DNA of 64,000 nucleotides from Streptomyces albidoflavus (lineage in GTDB: Bacteria; Actinomycetota; Actinomycetes; Streptomycetales; Streptomycetaceae). Below the pieces are notes generated by a model, which saw nothing but the letters and a program-made list of their open reading frames with translations, was not told the DNA's origin and did not search any database. The stretch spans positions 124,001 through 188,000 of the forward strand of contig NZ_JOII01000008.1 in NCBI RefSeq assembly GCF_000719955.1, written 5' to 3'. Positions 26,382-35,492 of the stretch are shown one piece after another (the stretch's first letter is position 1; the number at the start of each line of letters is the position of its first letter). A program made the position numbers and the translations under genes.

Positions 26382-28412
26382 TCAGGTGAGGTCGCGGTCG
26401 ACGCTCACCTTCCAGTTCCGCGAGAAGACCCGCTCCTCGCCCTCGTAGGCGTCGAGCGTGGCGTACACGTGGAACTGCTTCTCGTCGCAGGTCAGCACGG
26501 TGTCGGTCTCGGTACGGGTGGACCAGTCGCCACGGGTGAACCGCATCGTCCAGGCGGAACGCCCGCGCACCGAGCCGAAGTCGTCGGCCACCCAGTCGTA
26601 CCGCTCCACCGCCCGGCGGCCCACGTCGAGGCCGATCTCCTCGTACCGCGTGACGCCGCTGTCCTTCACGATGTCCAGCGCCGAGCGGTAGTCGACCAGG
26701 TCACGCGAGACCTTCCAGCTCTGCTCGGGCGCGGCCAGCTCCCGGGTCGCCAGGGGCTCCACCGCCTCGGGCTCCTCGAAGGAGATCCCCTCGTCGGGCT
26801 CGCCCACCGGCCGGACCGGCAGCGTCAGCGTGCTCGCCCCCGGCTCCACCGAGAGCAGCACCGGCTCCGGCGGCGGCCAGGCCAGCGGCCAGTACGAGGT
26901 GGAGAGCGAGAGGCGGACGCGGTGGCCGGGCGGGAAGGCCTGGGCAGTGCCGTTGAGCCGGACCACGGCCCGGTAGCGGCGCCCCGGGACCAGCGGTTCG
27001 GGGTCGCCTCCGTCCAGGTGGGTCAGGTTCAGCACGCCGTAGGTGACGCGGGTCGACGCGCCGTCGGGCGCCACGTCCGAGAGGCGGGCGGCGACCTGCG
27101 CGACCGGGCGGTCCACGGTGAACTCCAGCTCCACCGTGGGCGATCCGAGGATCTCGACCCGCTCCGGCAGCGGTTCGCTGTCGAAGACCAGCGAACCGCC
27201 GTCCTCCTCCCGCTGGTCGTAGGGGAGGTCCGGCGGCGCGTTGTACGAGGCCCACTTGCCGGCGAACTGCCCCACCGACAGCGGCGAGCGCACCGTCAGC
27301 GGCTCACCCGCGCCGGGCCCCTGAGGCTCCGCCTCGCCCGGATGCCCGATCCGGTGCGCGAAGAGCGGGTGCGAGACCGGCTCGATGCGCGGCGAGGGCA
27401 GCGAGGGCTCGCCGACCCAGCGGCCGGGCCGCTCCTCGTAGGAGGTGGACGGCGGCACGCTCTCCTGCATCCAGGAGCGGAGCATCGGGCCGTCCATGAC
27501 CCCGTTCTCCTCGCCCTTGAGCCAGTGGTCCCACCAGCGCACCACCTCCTGGAGGTAGCCGATCGCCGGACCCGGCTCGCCCAGGTGCGGGAACTTGTGC
27601 GACCACGGGCCGATCAGTCCCTTGCGGGGCACGTCGACGTTCTCCAGCAGCCGGGTCACCGCGTTGGAGTACCCGTCGGCCCAGCCGCTGGAGGCCAGCA
27701 CCGGCACCTGGAGCGCGGAGTAGTCCTCGCAGACCGAGGCGTGCCGCCAGTAGGCGTCGCGCCGCTGGTGGCGCAGCCACTCCACGACCCACGGCCCGCT
27801 GCCCTCCAGCCGCTCGTGCCACAGCTCGCGCCAGCTCTCCCCGACGACGGCCGGGTCGGGCGGGCAGGTGGCGTAGGCGAACATGGTGCCCGCCTCGGCG
27901 AGGTTGTCGGAGAGCATCGCCCCGCCCATGTAGTGCATGTCGTCGTCGTACCGGTCGTCGGTGAACGAGGCGAGCACCACCGCCTTCAGGCTCGGCGGGC
28001 GCCGGGCCGCCGTCTGGAGCGCGGCGAACGCGCCCCAGGAGATGCCCATCATGCCGGTGGCGCCGTCGCACCACGGCTGGTCGGCGATCCAGGCCAGCAC
28101 CTCCTCGGCGTCCTGCTGCTCCCGCTCCAGGTACTCGTCGCGCAGCACCCCCTCCGAGTCACCGGTGCCGCGCAGGTCCACGCGGAGACAGGCGTAGCCG
28201 TGACCGGCGAGGTAGGGGTGGTGCATCGAGTCGCGGACCGAGCTGAGGTCCCGCTTGCGGTACGGGATGGCCTCCAGGACCGCCGGGACCGGATGCTCGT
28301 CGGAGGAGACCGGCCGCCAGATCCTGGCCGACAGGCGCACCCCGTCCGACATCGGGATGCGGACGTGCTCCTCCTCCTTGACGGGATGGGGCAGATTGCT
28401 GACGAAACGCAT
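26382..28412 (-). CDS. CocE/NonD-family (X-Pro dipeptidyl-peptidase S15-like) hydrolase
   Basis: The 676-residue cytoplasmic serine hydrolase has no signal peptide. The alpha/beta-hydrolase core contains the nucleophile in GMMGISWGAFAALQ, the acid probably in ASSGWADGYSN and the His in GPWSHKFPH. RGTGDSEGVL supplies the oxyanion/Tyr-side loop. From about residue 390 a jelly-roll domain of the X-Pro peptidase type follows (LPERVEILGSPTVELEFTVD, FPPGHRVRLSLSTSYWP). The last 110 residues (TRYEEIGLDVGRRAVERYDW to the end) are an extra domain beyond the usual 550-600-residue length. Such enzymes cleave acyl esters or N-terminal dipeptides. It is 59 bp downstream of an ATP-grasp gene in the same direction. 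Confidence 0.87.
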   Translation of the reverse strand: MRFVSNLPHPVKEEEHVRIPMSDGVRLSARIWRPVSSDEHPVPAVLEAIPYRKRDLSSVRDSMHHPYLAGHGYACLRVDLRGTGDSEGVLRDEYLEREQQDAEEVLAWIADQPWCDGATGMMGISWGAFAALQTAARRPPSLKAVVLASFTDDRYDDDMHYMGGAMLSDNLAEAGTMFAYATCPPDPAVVGESWRELWHERLEGSGPWVVEWLRHQRRDAYWRHASVCEDYSALQVPVLASSGWADGYSNAVTRLLENVDVPRKGLIGPWSHKFPHLGEPGPAIGYLQEVVRWWDHWLKGEENGVMDGPMLRSWMQESVPPSTSYEERPGRWVGEPSLPSPRIEPVSHPLFAHRIGHPGEAEPQGPGAGEPLTVRSPLSVGQFAGKWASYNAPPDLPYDQREEDGGSLVFDSEPLPERVEILGSPTVELEFTVDRPVAQVAARLSDVAPDGASTRVTYGVLNLTHLDGGDPEPLVPGRRYRAVVRLNGTAQAFPPGHRVRLSLSTSYWPLAWPPPEPVLLSVEPGASTLTLPVRPVGEPDEGISFEEPEAVEPLATRELAAPEQSWKVSRDLVDYRSALDIVKDSGVTRYEEIGLDVGRRAVERYDWVADDFGSVRGRSAWTMRFTRGDWSTRTETDTVLTCDEKQFHVYATLDAYEGEERVFSRNWKVSVDRDLT

Positions 28413-28471
28413 ACGGGGGCAGCACCCTTCCTGTGCGGGGTCGTGCGGGCGGCGCGGGGGAGCGGCCGCGC

Positions 28472-29773
28472 TCAGGCGGCGTCGTCGATCACGAACTCCA
28501 GCGCCTCCACCGCGCGGTCGTACTTGGCCTCCAGCTCCTTGTCGCTGTCGGCGCCCACGTAGATGTGGGCCAGCTCGGCGCTGTAACTGTCCTGGCCGGG
28601 CATCTCGGAGAGCCGGACGCCCTCCTCGGGGACGATCTGGACCTTCACCCCCGGTATCTCACGCTCGATCCGGGCGACCTCGTCGGGCGTCGGAATACGG
28701 CGCACGACACCGTCACGGAATACCCGGTAGTACCACTTCGCGCCGTATTCGAAAGGCCCGTCGCCCCGCTTCACCCGCGGATCGCGGCCGAGTGCCAGCG
28801 AGATCATCCGGTGGTGATTGGGAACGCCGTCGACGTGCTCGAACATCTCGGCGTGCGACTGGGAATGGCGCGGATTGATTTCCAGGATGTTCACGGCGCC
28901 GGTCTCGGGGTCGTAGAAGAATTCGATGCTGAACGTCACCGATTCCATGCCCACCCGCCCGATGACGCGCCGCGAGATGTCCACGATCCGCTCCACCGTC
29001 TCCTCGGGCAGCTCCGCCGGGTACTGGTGGCGCAGGAAGCAGGCGCTGTTGGGGTACGTGTGCGAGTCCAGCACGCCGTACACCACCACCTCGCCCTGGT
29101 GCACGAACCCCTCGACGGCGACCTGTACGCCGGTCAGCGCCTCCTCGGCGAGGCAGGCGGCGCCGCCCGCCTCGGCGACCTCGTCGGGGAGGTCCAGCCG
29201 GTCCAGGATGTGCTCGAACGGGCCGCCGACGCGGTCGATCCCCTGCCTGATCTCGGCCACCGCCTCGCGGAACTCCGCTTCGTCACGGACGCCGAAGGCC
29301 AGTTCCGAGGAGAAGGACTTGACCGGCTTGAGCCACATCGGGAACGACACGCCCTCGGGCGGCCGGGGCGTCTCGGCGTTCAGGTCGACCAGGCCGAACC
29401 CCGGCACCGCCTCCGGCGCGACCTCGCGCTGGACCAGGCGGCTCCAGTACTTGTGCTCGCAGCGCACGATCGACTCCAGGGAGCTGGAGCGCAGCCCGCG
29501 CTCCTGGGCCAGGATCGGCACCAGCGTGCTCACCGGGAAGTCCCAGTAGCCGACCACCGCGTCGACGGTGCCCTCGAAGGCGTCGAGGGTGGCGCGTGCC
29601 TTGCGCAGGAGTTCCGGGAAGTCGATCTCGCCGTGCTGGAGTTCGTCCTTCGACAGCAGCGGATGGAAGGTGAATTCCTCCGCGCCCGGCACCGCGCAGA
29701 GGGTGTCGAGATTGTCCTCGTCGAGTCCGACGACGAATATGTTGAGGCCCTGGTTCTCCTGAGAAACGGTCAT
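28472..29773 (-). CDS. ATP-grasp carboxylate-amine ligase-like enzyme
   Basis: The 433-residue protein starts at ATG 29773 (TVSQENQGLNIFVVGLDEDN). An N-terminal Rossmann-like segment is followed by the ATP-grasp fold: HKYWSRLVQREVAPEAVPGF, FPMWLKPVKSFSSELAFGV with the ATP-binding Lys, AEEALTGVQVAVEGFVHQG, and the Mg-binding loop VNILEINPRHSQSHAEMF. The C-terminal 110 residues are a carboxylase-like end domain. These enzymes join a carboxylate to an amine or thiol through an acyl phosphate; the substrate is not known here. The CocE/NonD hydrolase follows in the same transcript. The 287-bp upstream interval (29774-30060) shows CCCGC/GCGGG (29919-29931) but no riboswitch I recognise. Confidence 0.87.
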   Translation of the reverse strand: MTVSQENQGLNIFVVGLDEDNLDTLCAVPGAEEFTFHPLLSKDELQHGEIDFPELLRKARATLDAFEGTVDAVVGYWDFPVSTLVPILAQERGLRSSSLESIVRCEHKYWSRLVQREVAPEAVPGFGLVDLNAETPRPPEGVSFPMWLKPVKSFSSELAFGVRDEAEFREAVAEIRQGIDRVGGPFEHILDRLDLPDEVAEAGGAACLAEEALTGVQVAVEGFVHQGEVVVYGVLDSHTYPNSACFLRHQYPAELPEETVERIVDISRRVIGRVGMESVTFSIEFFYDPETGAVNILEINPRHSQSHAEMFEHVDGVPNHHRMISLALGRDPRVKRGDGPFEYGAKWYYRVFRDGVVRRIPTPDEVARIEREIPGVKVQIVPEEGVRLSEMPGQDSYSAELAHIYVGADSDKELEAKYDRAVEALEFVIDDAA

Positions 29774-30060
29774 GGAAAAAACTCCTCCGGCAGTCGTTCG
29801 GTGATCGGCGTCTCCCTCGTGTGGGCGCCTGTTCGGCGCGGTTACCCGTGGCCTTGTCCAGCAAACTGGGGCGCGAATTCAGCGGGCGTGCGCCACGTCA
29901 CCCGGCCCGACTGTTGCGCCCGCGTTGCGGGTTCGTGGCCAGTCGCCCGAACCGCTGTCGCCCCGCCCGCCAAGGCCCATAGCGTCCGGGCAGGCGGCGG
30001 GCCCGGCATGCTCCCGGCCCCCGCCGTGCCACCACCCGGACGACCCGTGCGAGGCCAGAC

Positions 30061-31398
30061 ATGAGCCAGCCCACCGACGCCACCCCCAGCACCGAACCCG
30101 CCGAGCCCGCCTGGTCGTTCGAGACCCGGCAGATCCACGCGGGGGCCGTCCCCGACCCGGCCACCGGCGCCCGGGCGGTGCCGATCTACCAGACGACCTC
30201 GTTCGTCTTCGACGACACCCGGCACGCCGCCGGGCTCTTCTCGCTCGCCGAACCGGGCAACATCTACACCCGCATCCACAACCCCACCCAGGACGTCCTG
30301 GAGCAGCGCGTCGCCGCCCTCGAAGGCGGGGTCGCCGCCGTCGCCCTCGCCTCCGGGCAGGCCGCCGAGACCCTCGCCCTGCTCACCCTGGCCGGCGCCG
30401 GCGACCACCTCGTCTCCAGCACCTCCCTGTACGGCGGCACCTACAACCTGCTCAGGCACACCCTGCCGCGCCTGGGCATCGAGGTGACCTTCGTCGACGA
30501 CCCGGACGACCTCGACGCCTGGCGCGCCGCGATCCGCCCCACCACCAAGGCGGTCTTCGCCGAGAGCCTCGGCAACCCGCGCGGCAACGTCCTCGACATC
30601 CGGGGCGTCGCCGACGTCGCCCACGAGGCCGGCGTCCCCCTCGTCGTCGACAACACCGTGCCCACCCCGTACCTGCTGCGCCCCGCCGAGCACGGCGCCG
30701 ACATCGTCGTCCACTCCGCCACCAAGTTCCTCGGCGGCCACGGCACCACCCTCGGCGGCGTCGTGGTGGACGCGGGCAGCTTCGACTTCGGCGCCCACCC
30801 CGAGCGCTTCCCGGACTTCACCGCGCCCGACCCCAGCTATCACGGCCTGCGGTACTGGCCCGACCTCGGCCCCGGCGCCTTCGCCGTCAAGCTCCGCGTC
30901 CAGCTGCTCCGCGACCTCGGCCCGGCCCTCTCCCCGCACAGCGCCTTCCTGCTGCTCCAGGGCATCGAGACGCTCAGCCTGCGCCTGGAGCGGCACACCG
31001 CCAACGCCCTGGCGCTCGCCGAATGGCTCCAGGCCCGCGACGAGGTGGCCGTCGTCCACCACCCGGGACTGTCCTCCAGCCCCTGGTACGAGGCCGGGCA
31101 GCGGTACCTGCCGCGCGGCGCCGGGGCCGTGGTCTCCTTCGAGCTGCGGGACGGTGTGGAGGCGGGCAAGCGGTTCGTGGACGCTGTCTCCCTCTTCAGC
31201 CACCTCGCCAACATCGGCGACGTGCGCAGCCTGATCATCCACCCCGCCTCCACCACCCACAGCCAGCTCGACGAGGAACAGCTCGCCGCCACCGGCACCG
31301 CCCCCGGCCTGGTCCGCCTCTCCGTCGGCCTGGAACACCTGGACGACCTCAAGGCCGATCTGGAGACCGGCTTCCGCGCGGCCAAGGGCGCGTCCTGA
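30061..31398 (+). CDS. metY: O-acetylhomoserine sulfhydrylase (aminocarboxypropyltransferase)
   Basis: The 445-residue PLP enzyme makes homocysteine from O-acetylhomoserine and sulfide. It begins at ATG after GAGG. Family signatures are FETRQIHAGAVPDPATGARA, PIYQTTSFVF, YTRIHNPTQDVLEQRVAALE, SGQAAETLAL, and VVHSATKFLGGHGTTLGG, where the Lys forms the Schiff base. RSLIIHPASTTHSQL near the C-terminus is characteristic of Cys/Met-metabolism PLP enzymes. It is the first gene of a metY-metX unit, with the metX reading frame beginning within its stop codon, so the two are translationally coupled. Its product feeds metE. Confidence 0.96.
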   Translation: MSQPTDATPSTEPAEPAWSFETRQIHAGAVPDPATGARAVPIYQTTSFVFDDTRHAAGLFSLAEPGNIYTRIHNPTQDVLEQRVAALEGGVAAVALASGQAAETLALLTLAGAGDHLVSSTSLYGGTYNLLRHTLPRLGIEVTFVDDPDDLDAWRAAIRPTTKAVFAESLGNPRGNVLDIRGVADVAHEAGVPLVVDNTVPTPYLLRPAEHGADIVVHSATKFLGGHGTTLGGVVVDAGSFDFGAHPERFPDFTAPDPSYHGLRYWPDLGPGAFAVKLRVQLLRDLGPALSPHSAFLLLQGIETLSLRLERHTANALALAEWLQARDEVAVVHHPGLSSSPWYEAGQRYLPRGAGAVVSFELRDGVEAGKRFVDAVSLFSHLANIGDVRSLIIHPASTTHSQLDEEQLAATGTAPGLVRLSVGLEHLDDLKADLETGFRAAKGAS

Positions 31399-32576
31399 CC
31401 GCCGTACCCGCCCTGCGGCCCCTCCCTCCCGCCACCGGCGCGTGGCGGGAGGGCGACCCGCCGGGCCGCCGCTCCTGGCACCACGCCGAGACCCCGCTGC
31501 CCCTGGAGAGCGGACGCCACCTGCCCGGCGTACGGATCGCCTACGAGACCTGGGGGCGCCCTGCCCCCGACCGGTCCAACGCCGTCCTGGTGCTGCACGC
31601 CCTCACCGGCGACAGCCACCTGGCCGGACCCGCCGGACCCGGCCACCCCGCCCCCGGCTGGTGGGACGCGCTCACCGGCCCCGGCCGCCCGCTCGACACC
31701 GACCGCTGGTTCCTGGTCGTCCCCAACGCCCTCGGCGGCTGCCAGGGCACCACCGGCCCCGCCTCACCCGGACCGGACGGACGGCCCTGGGGCCCGGACT
31801 TCCCGCACCTCACCATCCGCGACCAGGTCGCCGCCGAACTCCTCCTCGCCGACGCCCTCGGCATCGACCGGTGGGCCGCCGTCGTCGGCGGGTCGATGGG
31901 CGGCATGCGCGCGCTGGAGTGGGCCGTCGGCCACCCGGAACGCACCGGCGCCCTGCTCGTCCTCGCCGCGCCCGCCGCCGCCGGTGCCGACCAGATCGGC
32001 TGGAGCGCCGCCCAGGCCGCCGCGATCCGCGCCGACCGGGGCTGGCGCGGCGGCCGCTACCACGACGCCGCCCCCGGCGAGGGCCCCCACCTCGGCCTCG
32101 GCGCCGCCCGCCGCATCGCCCACCTCACCTACCGCGCCGGGCCCGGACTCGAAGCCCGCTTCGGCCGCGCCGCCCAGCCCGGCGAGGACCCCGCCGACGG
32201 CGGCCGCCACCAGATCGAGTCCTACCTCGACCATCACGCCGACAAGCTCACCCGCCGCTTCGACGCGGGCAGTTACCTCACCCTCTCCGCCGCCATGGAC
32301 AGCCACGACCTCGGCCGGGGCCGGGGCGGCACCGCCGCCGCCCTCGCCCGCTACCGGGGCCCCGCCCTGATCGCGGGCGTCACCACCGACCGGCTCCACC
32401 CCCTCCACCAGCAGCGTGAACTGGCGCGTGCCCTGCCCGGCGCCGACCCGCTCGCCGAGATCGACTCACCCCACGGCCACGACGGCTTCCTGGTCGAGAC
32501 CGGCCAGGTCGGCCGCCTGATCCGCGAACTCCTCGGCCGCGCCCTCGCCCAGCACCCCGCCCCGTCCGCCCCCTGA
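31395..32576 (+). CDS. metX: Homoserine O-acetyltransferase (probable CTG start)
   Basis: The 393-residue alpha/beta-hydrolase-fold enzyme acetylates homoserine with acetyl-CoA. Motifs are GVRIAYETWG, NAVLVLHALTGDSHLAG, NALGGCQGTTGP, the nucleophile elbow VVGGSMGGMRALEW, GVTTDRLHPLHQQ with the acid, and SPHGHDGFLVE with the His. No ATG, GTG or TTG lies in frame between the metY stop region and the conserved LPPATGAWREGDPPGRR. The only near-cognate codon at the expected place is CTG 31395, which overlaps the metY stop as CTGA, in the same geometry as the usual ATGA overlaps. If instead an upstream start inside metY were used the protein would have a long foreign extension. Confidence 0.9.
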   Translation: MTAVPALRPLPPATGAWREGDPPGRRSWHHAETPLPLESGRHLPGVRIAYETWGRPAPDRSNAVLVLHALTGDSHLAGPAGPGHPAPGWWDALTGPGRPLDTDRWFLVVPNALGGCQGTTGPASPGPDGRPWGPDFPHLTIRDQVAAELLLADALGIDRWAAVVGGSMGGMRALEWAVGHPERTGALLVLAAPAAAGADQIGWSAAQAAAIRADRGWRGGRYHDAAPGEGPHLGLGAARRIAHLTYRAGPGLEARFGRAAQPGEDPADGGRHQIESYLDHHADKLTRRFDAGSYLTLSAAMDSHDLGRGRGGTAAALARYRGPALIAGVTTDRLHPLHQQRELARALPGADPLAEIDSPHGHDGFLVETGQVGRLIRELLGRALAQHPAPSAP

Positions 32577-32604
32577 CCACCCGTCACCCCGAAACGGAGA
32601 CCCC

Positions 32605-33876
32605 ATGCCGCCCCGGCCGTCCCACCCGTACCAGGCAGAGGCCACCTACGACCGCGCCCGCCTCGCCCAGTTCCTCGACGGCCGTGCCCGGGGCGCCGGG
32701 ACCGACCGCCGCACCCTGCTCCGCCTCGCCGCCGCCGCGACCGCCACCGCCCCGCTGGGCGCCCTCGCCACGGCCACGGCCGCCGTGGCGGACCCGGCGC
32801 CCGGCATCGTCAAGCCGCTCCCCGCCGACCTGTTCACCGTGCGCGGCACCAACGCCGAGACCCGCTTCGCCGCCCTCGCCGGCACCGGCCACCTCACCCC
32901 CGCCGGCCACTTCTTCGTCCGCAACCACACCCGCACCCCGCGCATCGACGCCGCCACCTGGCAGCTCACCGTCCACGGCGACGGCCTCACCGGCGGCCCG
33001 CTCCGCCTCGGCCTCGACGAGCTGCGCGCCCTGCCCGCCGTCACCCGCACCGCCTTCCTGGAGTGCGCCGGCAACGGCCGCAGCCACTTCGCCACCCAGC
33101 AGGGCCAGCAGGTCAGCGGCACCGCCTGGACCCTCGGCGCGATCGGCCAGGCCCGCTGGCGCGGCGCCCGCCTCGCCGACGTGCTGCGCCGCGCCGGACT
33201 GCGTCCCGACGCTGTCGACGTGCTCCCGCGCGGCCTCGACGACGAGGTGGTCACCGACGGCGTCCCGCTCGGCCGCGTCCGCCGCCCGCTGCCCGTCGCC
33301 AAGGCACTGGACGACGTGATCCTCGCGTACGAGATGAACGGCGAGCCGCTGCCGCCCGACCACGGCCATCCGGTGCGGCTCCTGGTGCCCGGCTGGATCG
33401 GCATCTCCTCCGTCAAGTGGCTGGGCGACATCGAGGTCTCCACCCAGCCCCTCTACACGCCGTGGAACACCGACCTCTACCGCCTCTTCGGCCCCGGCCA
33501 CCCCGAGGAGGGCAGCGCCCCGCTCACCCGGCAGACCCTCAAGAGCGCCTTCGAACTCGACGTGGACGCGCCCCTGCCCGCCGGCCGGATCACCGTGCTC
33601 ACCGGCCGCTCCTGGTCGGGCGCGGCCCCGGTGCGCCGCGTCGAGGTCTCCACCGACGGCGGCCACCGCTGGCACCGCGCCCTGCTCCGCGACACGCCCG
33701 CCCGCAACAGCTGGGTCCGCTGGTCCTTCCCCCACCTGCCGCGCCACCGGGGCCCCGCCGAACTGCTGGCCCGCGCCACCGACGCCACCGGCCGCACCCA
33801 GCCCGCCACCACGCCCCACAACACCCAGGGCTACCTCTTCGACGCCGTCGTCCGGCACCGCGTACAGATCGTCTGA
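32605..33876 (+). CDS. Tat-exported molybdopterin sulfite-oxidase-family enzyme
   Basis: The 423-residue protein carries a twin-arginine signal at residues about 34-62 (TDRRTLLRLAAAATATAPLG). The molybdopterin domain contains the Mo-ligand cysteine in AFLECAGNGRSHF, followed by GAIGQARWRGARLADVL and PVRLLVPGWIGISSVKWL. A C-terminal Mo-co dimerisation domain covers about 290-415 (VRRVEVSTDGGHRWHRALL). There is no haem domain, so electrons must leave to a separate carrier. It lies 28 bp after metX, and sulfite detoxification or sulfur-compound oxidation fits the context, although many Streptomyces paralogues have unknown substrates. Confidence 0.88.
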   Translation: MPPRPSHPYQAEATYDRARLAQFLDGRARGAGTDRRTLLRLAAAATATAPLGALATATAAVADPAPGIVKPLPADLFTVRGTNAETRFAALAGTGHLTPAGHFFVRNHTRTPRIDAATWQLTVHGDGLTGGPLRLGLDELRALPAVTRTAFLECAGNGRSHFATQQGQQVSGTAWTLGAIGQARWRGARLADVLRRAGLRPDAVDVLPRGLDDEVVTDGVPLGRVRRPLPVAKALDDVILAYEMNGEPLPPDHGHPVRLLVPGWIGISSVKWLGDIEVSTQPLYTPWNTDLYRLFGPGHPEEGSAPLTRQTLKSAFELDVDAPLPAGRITVLTGRSWSGAAPVRRVEVSTDGGHRWHRALLRDTPARNSWVRWSFPHLPRHRGPAELLARATDATGRTQPATTPHNTQGYLFDAVVRHRVQIV

Positions 33877-33966
33877 GCGGGCGGGCGGGCGGGCCGGGCT
33901 CTCGCCACCTCGCCGCGAGAAAAACCCTTCGCGCCCGGCCCCGCCCCGCCACTAACCTCGCCCGAC

Positions 33967-34737
33967 GTGACGGAGACCACACGGCATCACCAGGAGCTCA
34001 CGGACTACTTCGGCGAGCAGATCGCCGCCACCTACGACGACCCCACCTCCGAGATGTTCCAGCAGTCAACGGTCGACGCGACCGCCGCCGTACTCGCCGA
34101 ACTGGCCGACGGCGGCAGGGCGCTGGAGTTCGCCGTCGGCACCGGACGGATCGCCCTCCCGCTCAGCGGGCGCGCCGTCCCCGTGCACGGCATCGACCTC
34201 TCCCGCGCCATGGTGGCCCGCCTGCGCGAGAAGCCCGGCGGCGAGGGGATCGGCGTCGAGTTCGGCGACTTCGCCACCACCCGCGTCCCCGGCGGCGAGG
34301 CCGCCTTCCACCTCGCGTACCTCGTCTTCAACACCATCGGCAACCTCACCACCCAGGACGCCCAGGTCGCCTGTTTCGCCAACGCCGCCCACCACCTCCG
34401 CCCCGGCGGCCGCTTCGTCATCGAGGTCGTCGTCCCCGAACTCCGCAAGCTCCCGCCGGGCCAGGACACGATCCTCTTCCAGCAGGGCCCCGCCGTCTGG
34501 GGCTACGACGTCTACGACACCGCCACCCAGGCGATGTCCTCCAACTACGTCACCCTCGACGGCCCCCACAGCCGCTTCCGCTCCATCCCCTTCCGCTACG
34601 TCTGGCCCGCCGAACTCGACCTGATGGCCCGCCTCGCCGGTATGCGCCTGACCCACCGCTGGTCGGACTGGAACCGCGAGCCGTTCACGGCGGAGAGCGG
34701 GAAGCACGTGTCGGTGTGGGAGAAGGAGAGCCGGTAG
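33967..34737 (+). CDS. Class I SAM-dependent methyltransferase
   Basis: The 256-residue protein starts at GTG 33967 (TETTRHHQELTDYFGEQIAA). The SAM-binding glycine motif is ALEFAVGTGRIALPL at residues about 55-69, with HGIDLSRAMVARLREK as motif II and LAYLVFNTIGNLTTQDAQ around motif IV. It matches small-molecule methyltransferases of the Methyltransf_25 group. Substrate unknown. It follows the sulfite-oxidase-like gene by 90 bp and is probably the last gene of the metY-metX unit, or a separate unit. It is convergent with the TetR gene. Confidence 0.85.
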   Translation: MTETTRHHQELTDYFGEQIAATYDDPTSEMFQQSTVDATAAVLAELADGGRALEFAVGTGRIALPLSGRAVPVHGIDLSRAMVARLREKPGGEGIGVEFGDFATTRVPGGEAAFHLAYLVFNTIGNLTTQDAQVACFANAAHHLRPGGRFVIEVVVPELRKLPPGQDTILFQQGPAVWGYDVYDTATQAMSSNYVTLDGPHSRFRSIPFRYVWPAELDLMARLAGMRLTHRWSDWNREPFTAESGKHVSVWEKESR

Positions 34738-34795
34738 CGCTTCGCCGCCGCGCCGGCGGTTGAGCGCGGCGACCGACAACAAGGCCGGGAGGATG

Positions 34796-35422
34796 TCAGC
34801 CGACGGCCGGCCGGGGTGCGTCGAGCGGGGAGCCGTGCCGGTCCACGATCCCCTCAACGATGCTCATCAGGCGTTCCCCCGCCCGGTCGATGCTTCCGTT
34901 CTGCGTGCTGACCTGCGCGCCTTCGAGTACGAAGGTGATCTCGGCCGCGGCCTGCCCGGGGTCGGGCAGTCCGGCCTCGGCGCACATGCCCACCAGCCTG
35001 CGGGTCTGGTGGGCCTTGTGCTCCTCGATCACCTGCCGCGCGGGGTGGGAGCGGTCGGGCAGTTCGGCCAGGGAGTTGATGAACGGGCAGCCCCGGTGCG
35101 AGAGGGCCGGCAGTCCTTCGGCGATGAAGCGGGCCAGGCCCACGATCTGCTCCCTGGGCCGGCCGGGGTGTTCGGCCTCGACGCGGTCGAAGGCCGCCTG
35201 ATAGTCGGCGGCGACGATCCGCATCCACTCCGCGACCAGCGCGTCCTTGGTCTCGAAGTGCCGGTAGATCGCCATTTTGGTGGTCGCGGCCTTCTCGGCG
35301 ATCGCCTGGACGCTCACCCGCCGGATTCCCTCGCTCTGGAAGAGCTCTTCCGCCGCGTCGAGGATGCGCTCGCGGGGCGGCAGTCTCGCCACCCTGCCCG
35401 GCCTGCCGGCGGTCGATGTCAT
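34796..35422 (-). CDS. TetR-family regulator (TetR_C_6/YxaF-like) divergent from amidase
   Basis: The 208-residue protein starts at ATG 35422, preceded by GGAG. The HTH is at residues about 18-65 (RERILDAAEELFQSEGIRRV, SVQAIAEKAATTKMAIYRHF). The C-terminal domain includes CPFINSLAELPDRSHPARQV, found in LmrA/YxaF-like repressors. The perfect 11-bp-arm inverted repeat 71 bp upstream, between this gene and the divergent amidase, is its likely operator. The usual logic would be repression of the amidase until a ligand binds. Confidence 0.88.
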   Translation of the reverse strand: MTSTAGRPGRVARLPPRERILDAAEELFQSEGIRRVSVQAIAEKAATTKMAIYRHFETKDALVAEWMRIVAADYQAAFDRVEAEHPGRPREQIVGLARFIAEGLPALSHRGCPFINSLAELPDRSHPARQVIEEHKAHQTRRLVGMCAEAGLPDPGQAAAEITFVLEGAQVSTQNGSIDRAGERLMSIVEGIVDRHGSPLDAPRPAVG

Positions 35423-35492
35423 GGCTGCTCCGTGACGTCCGCCCGCGTGCGGGACCTCTTGCCTCATGGCCCCCACGGTACCAGTCAGGCCC

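Noticed and set aside
29774..30060. SAM riboswitch expected before metY
   Set aside because: None of the conserved SAM-I or SAM-II core segments could be found; only a small CCCGC/GCGGG repeat is present.
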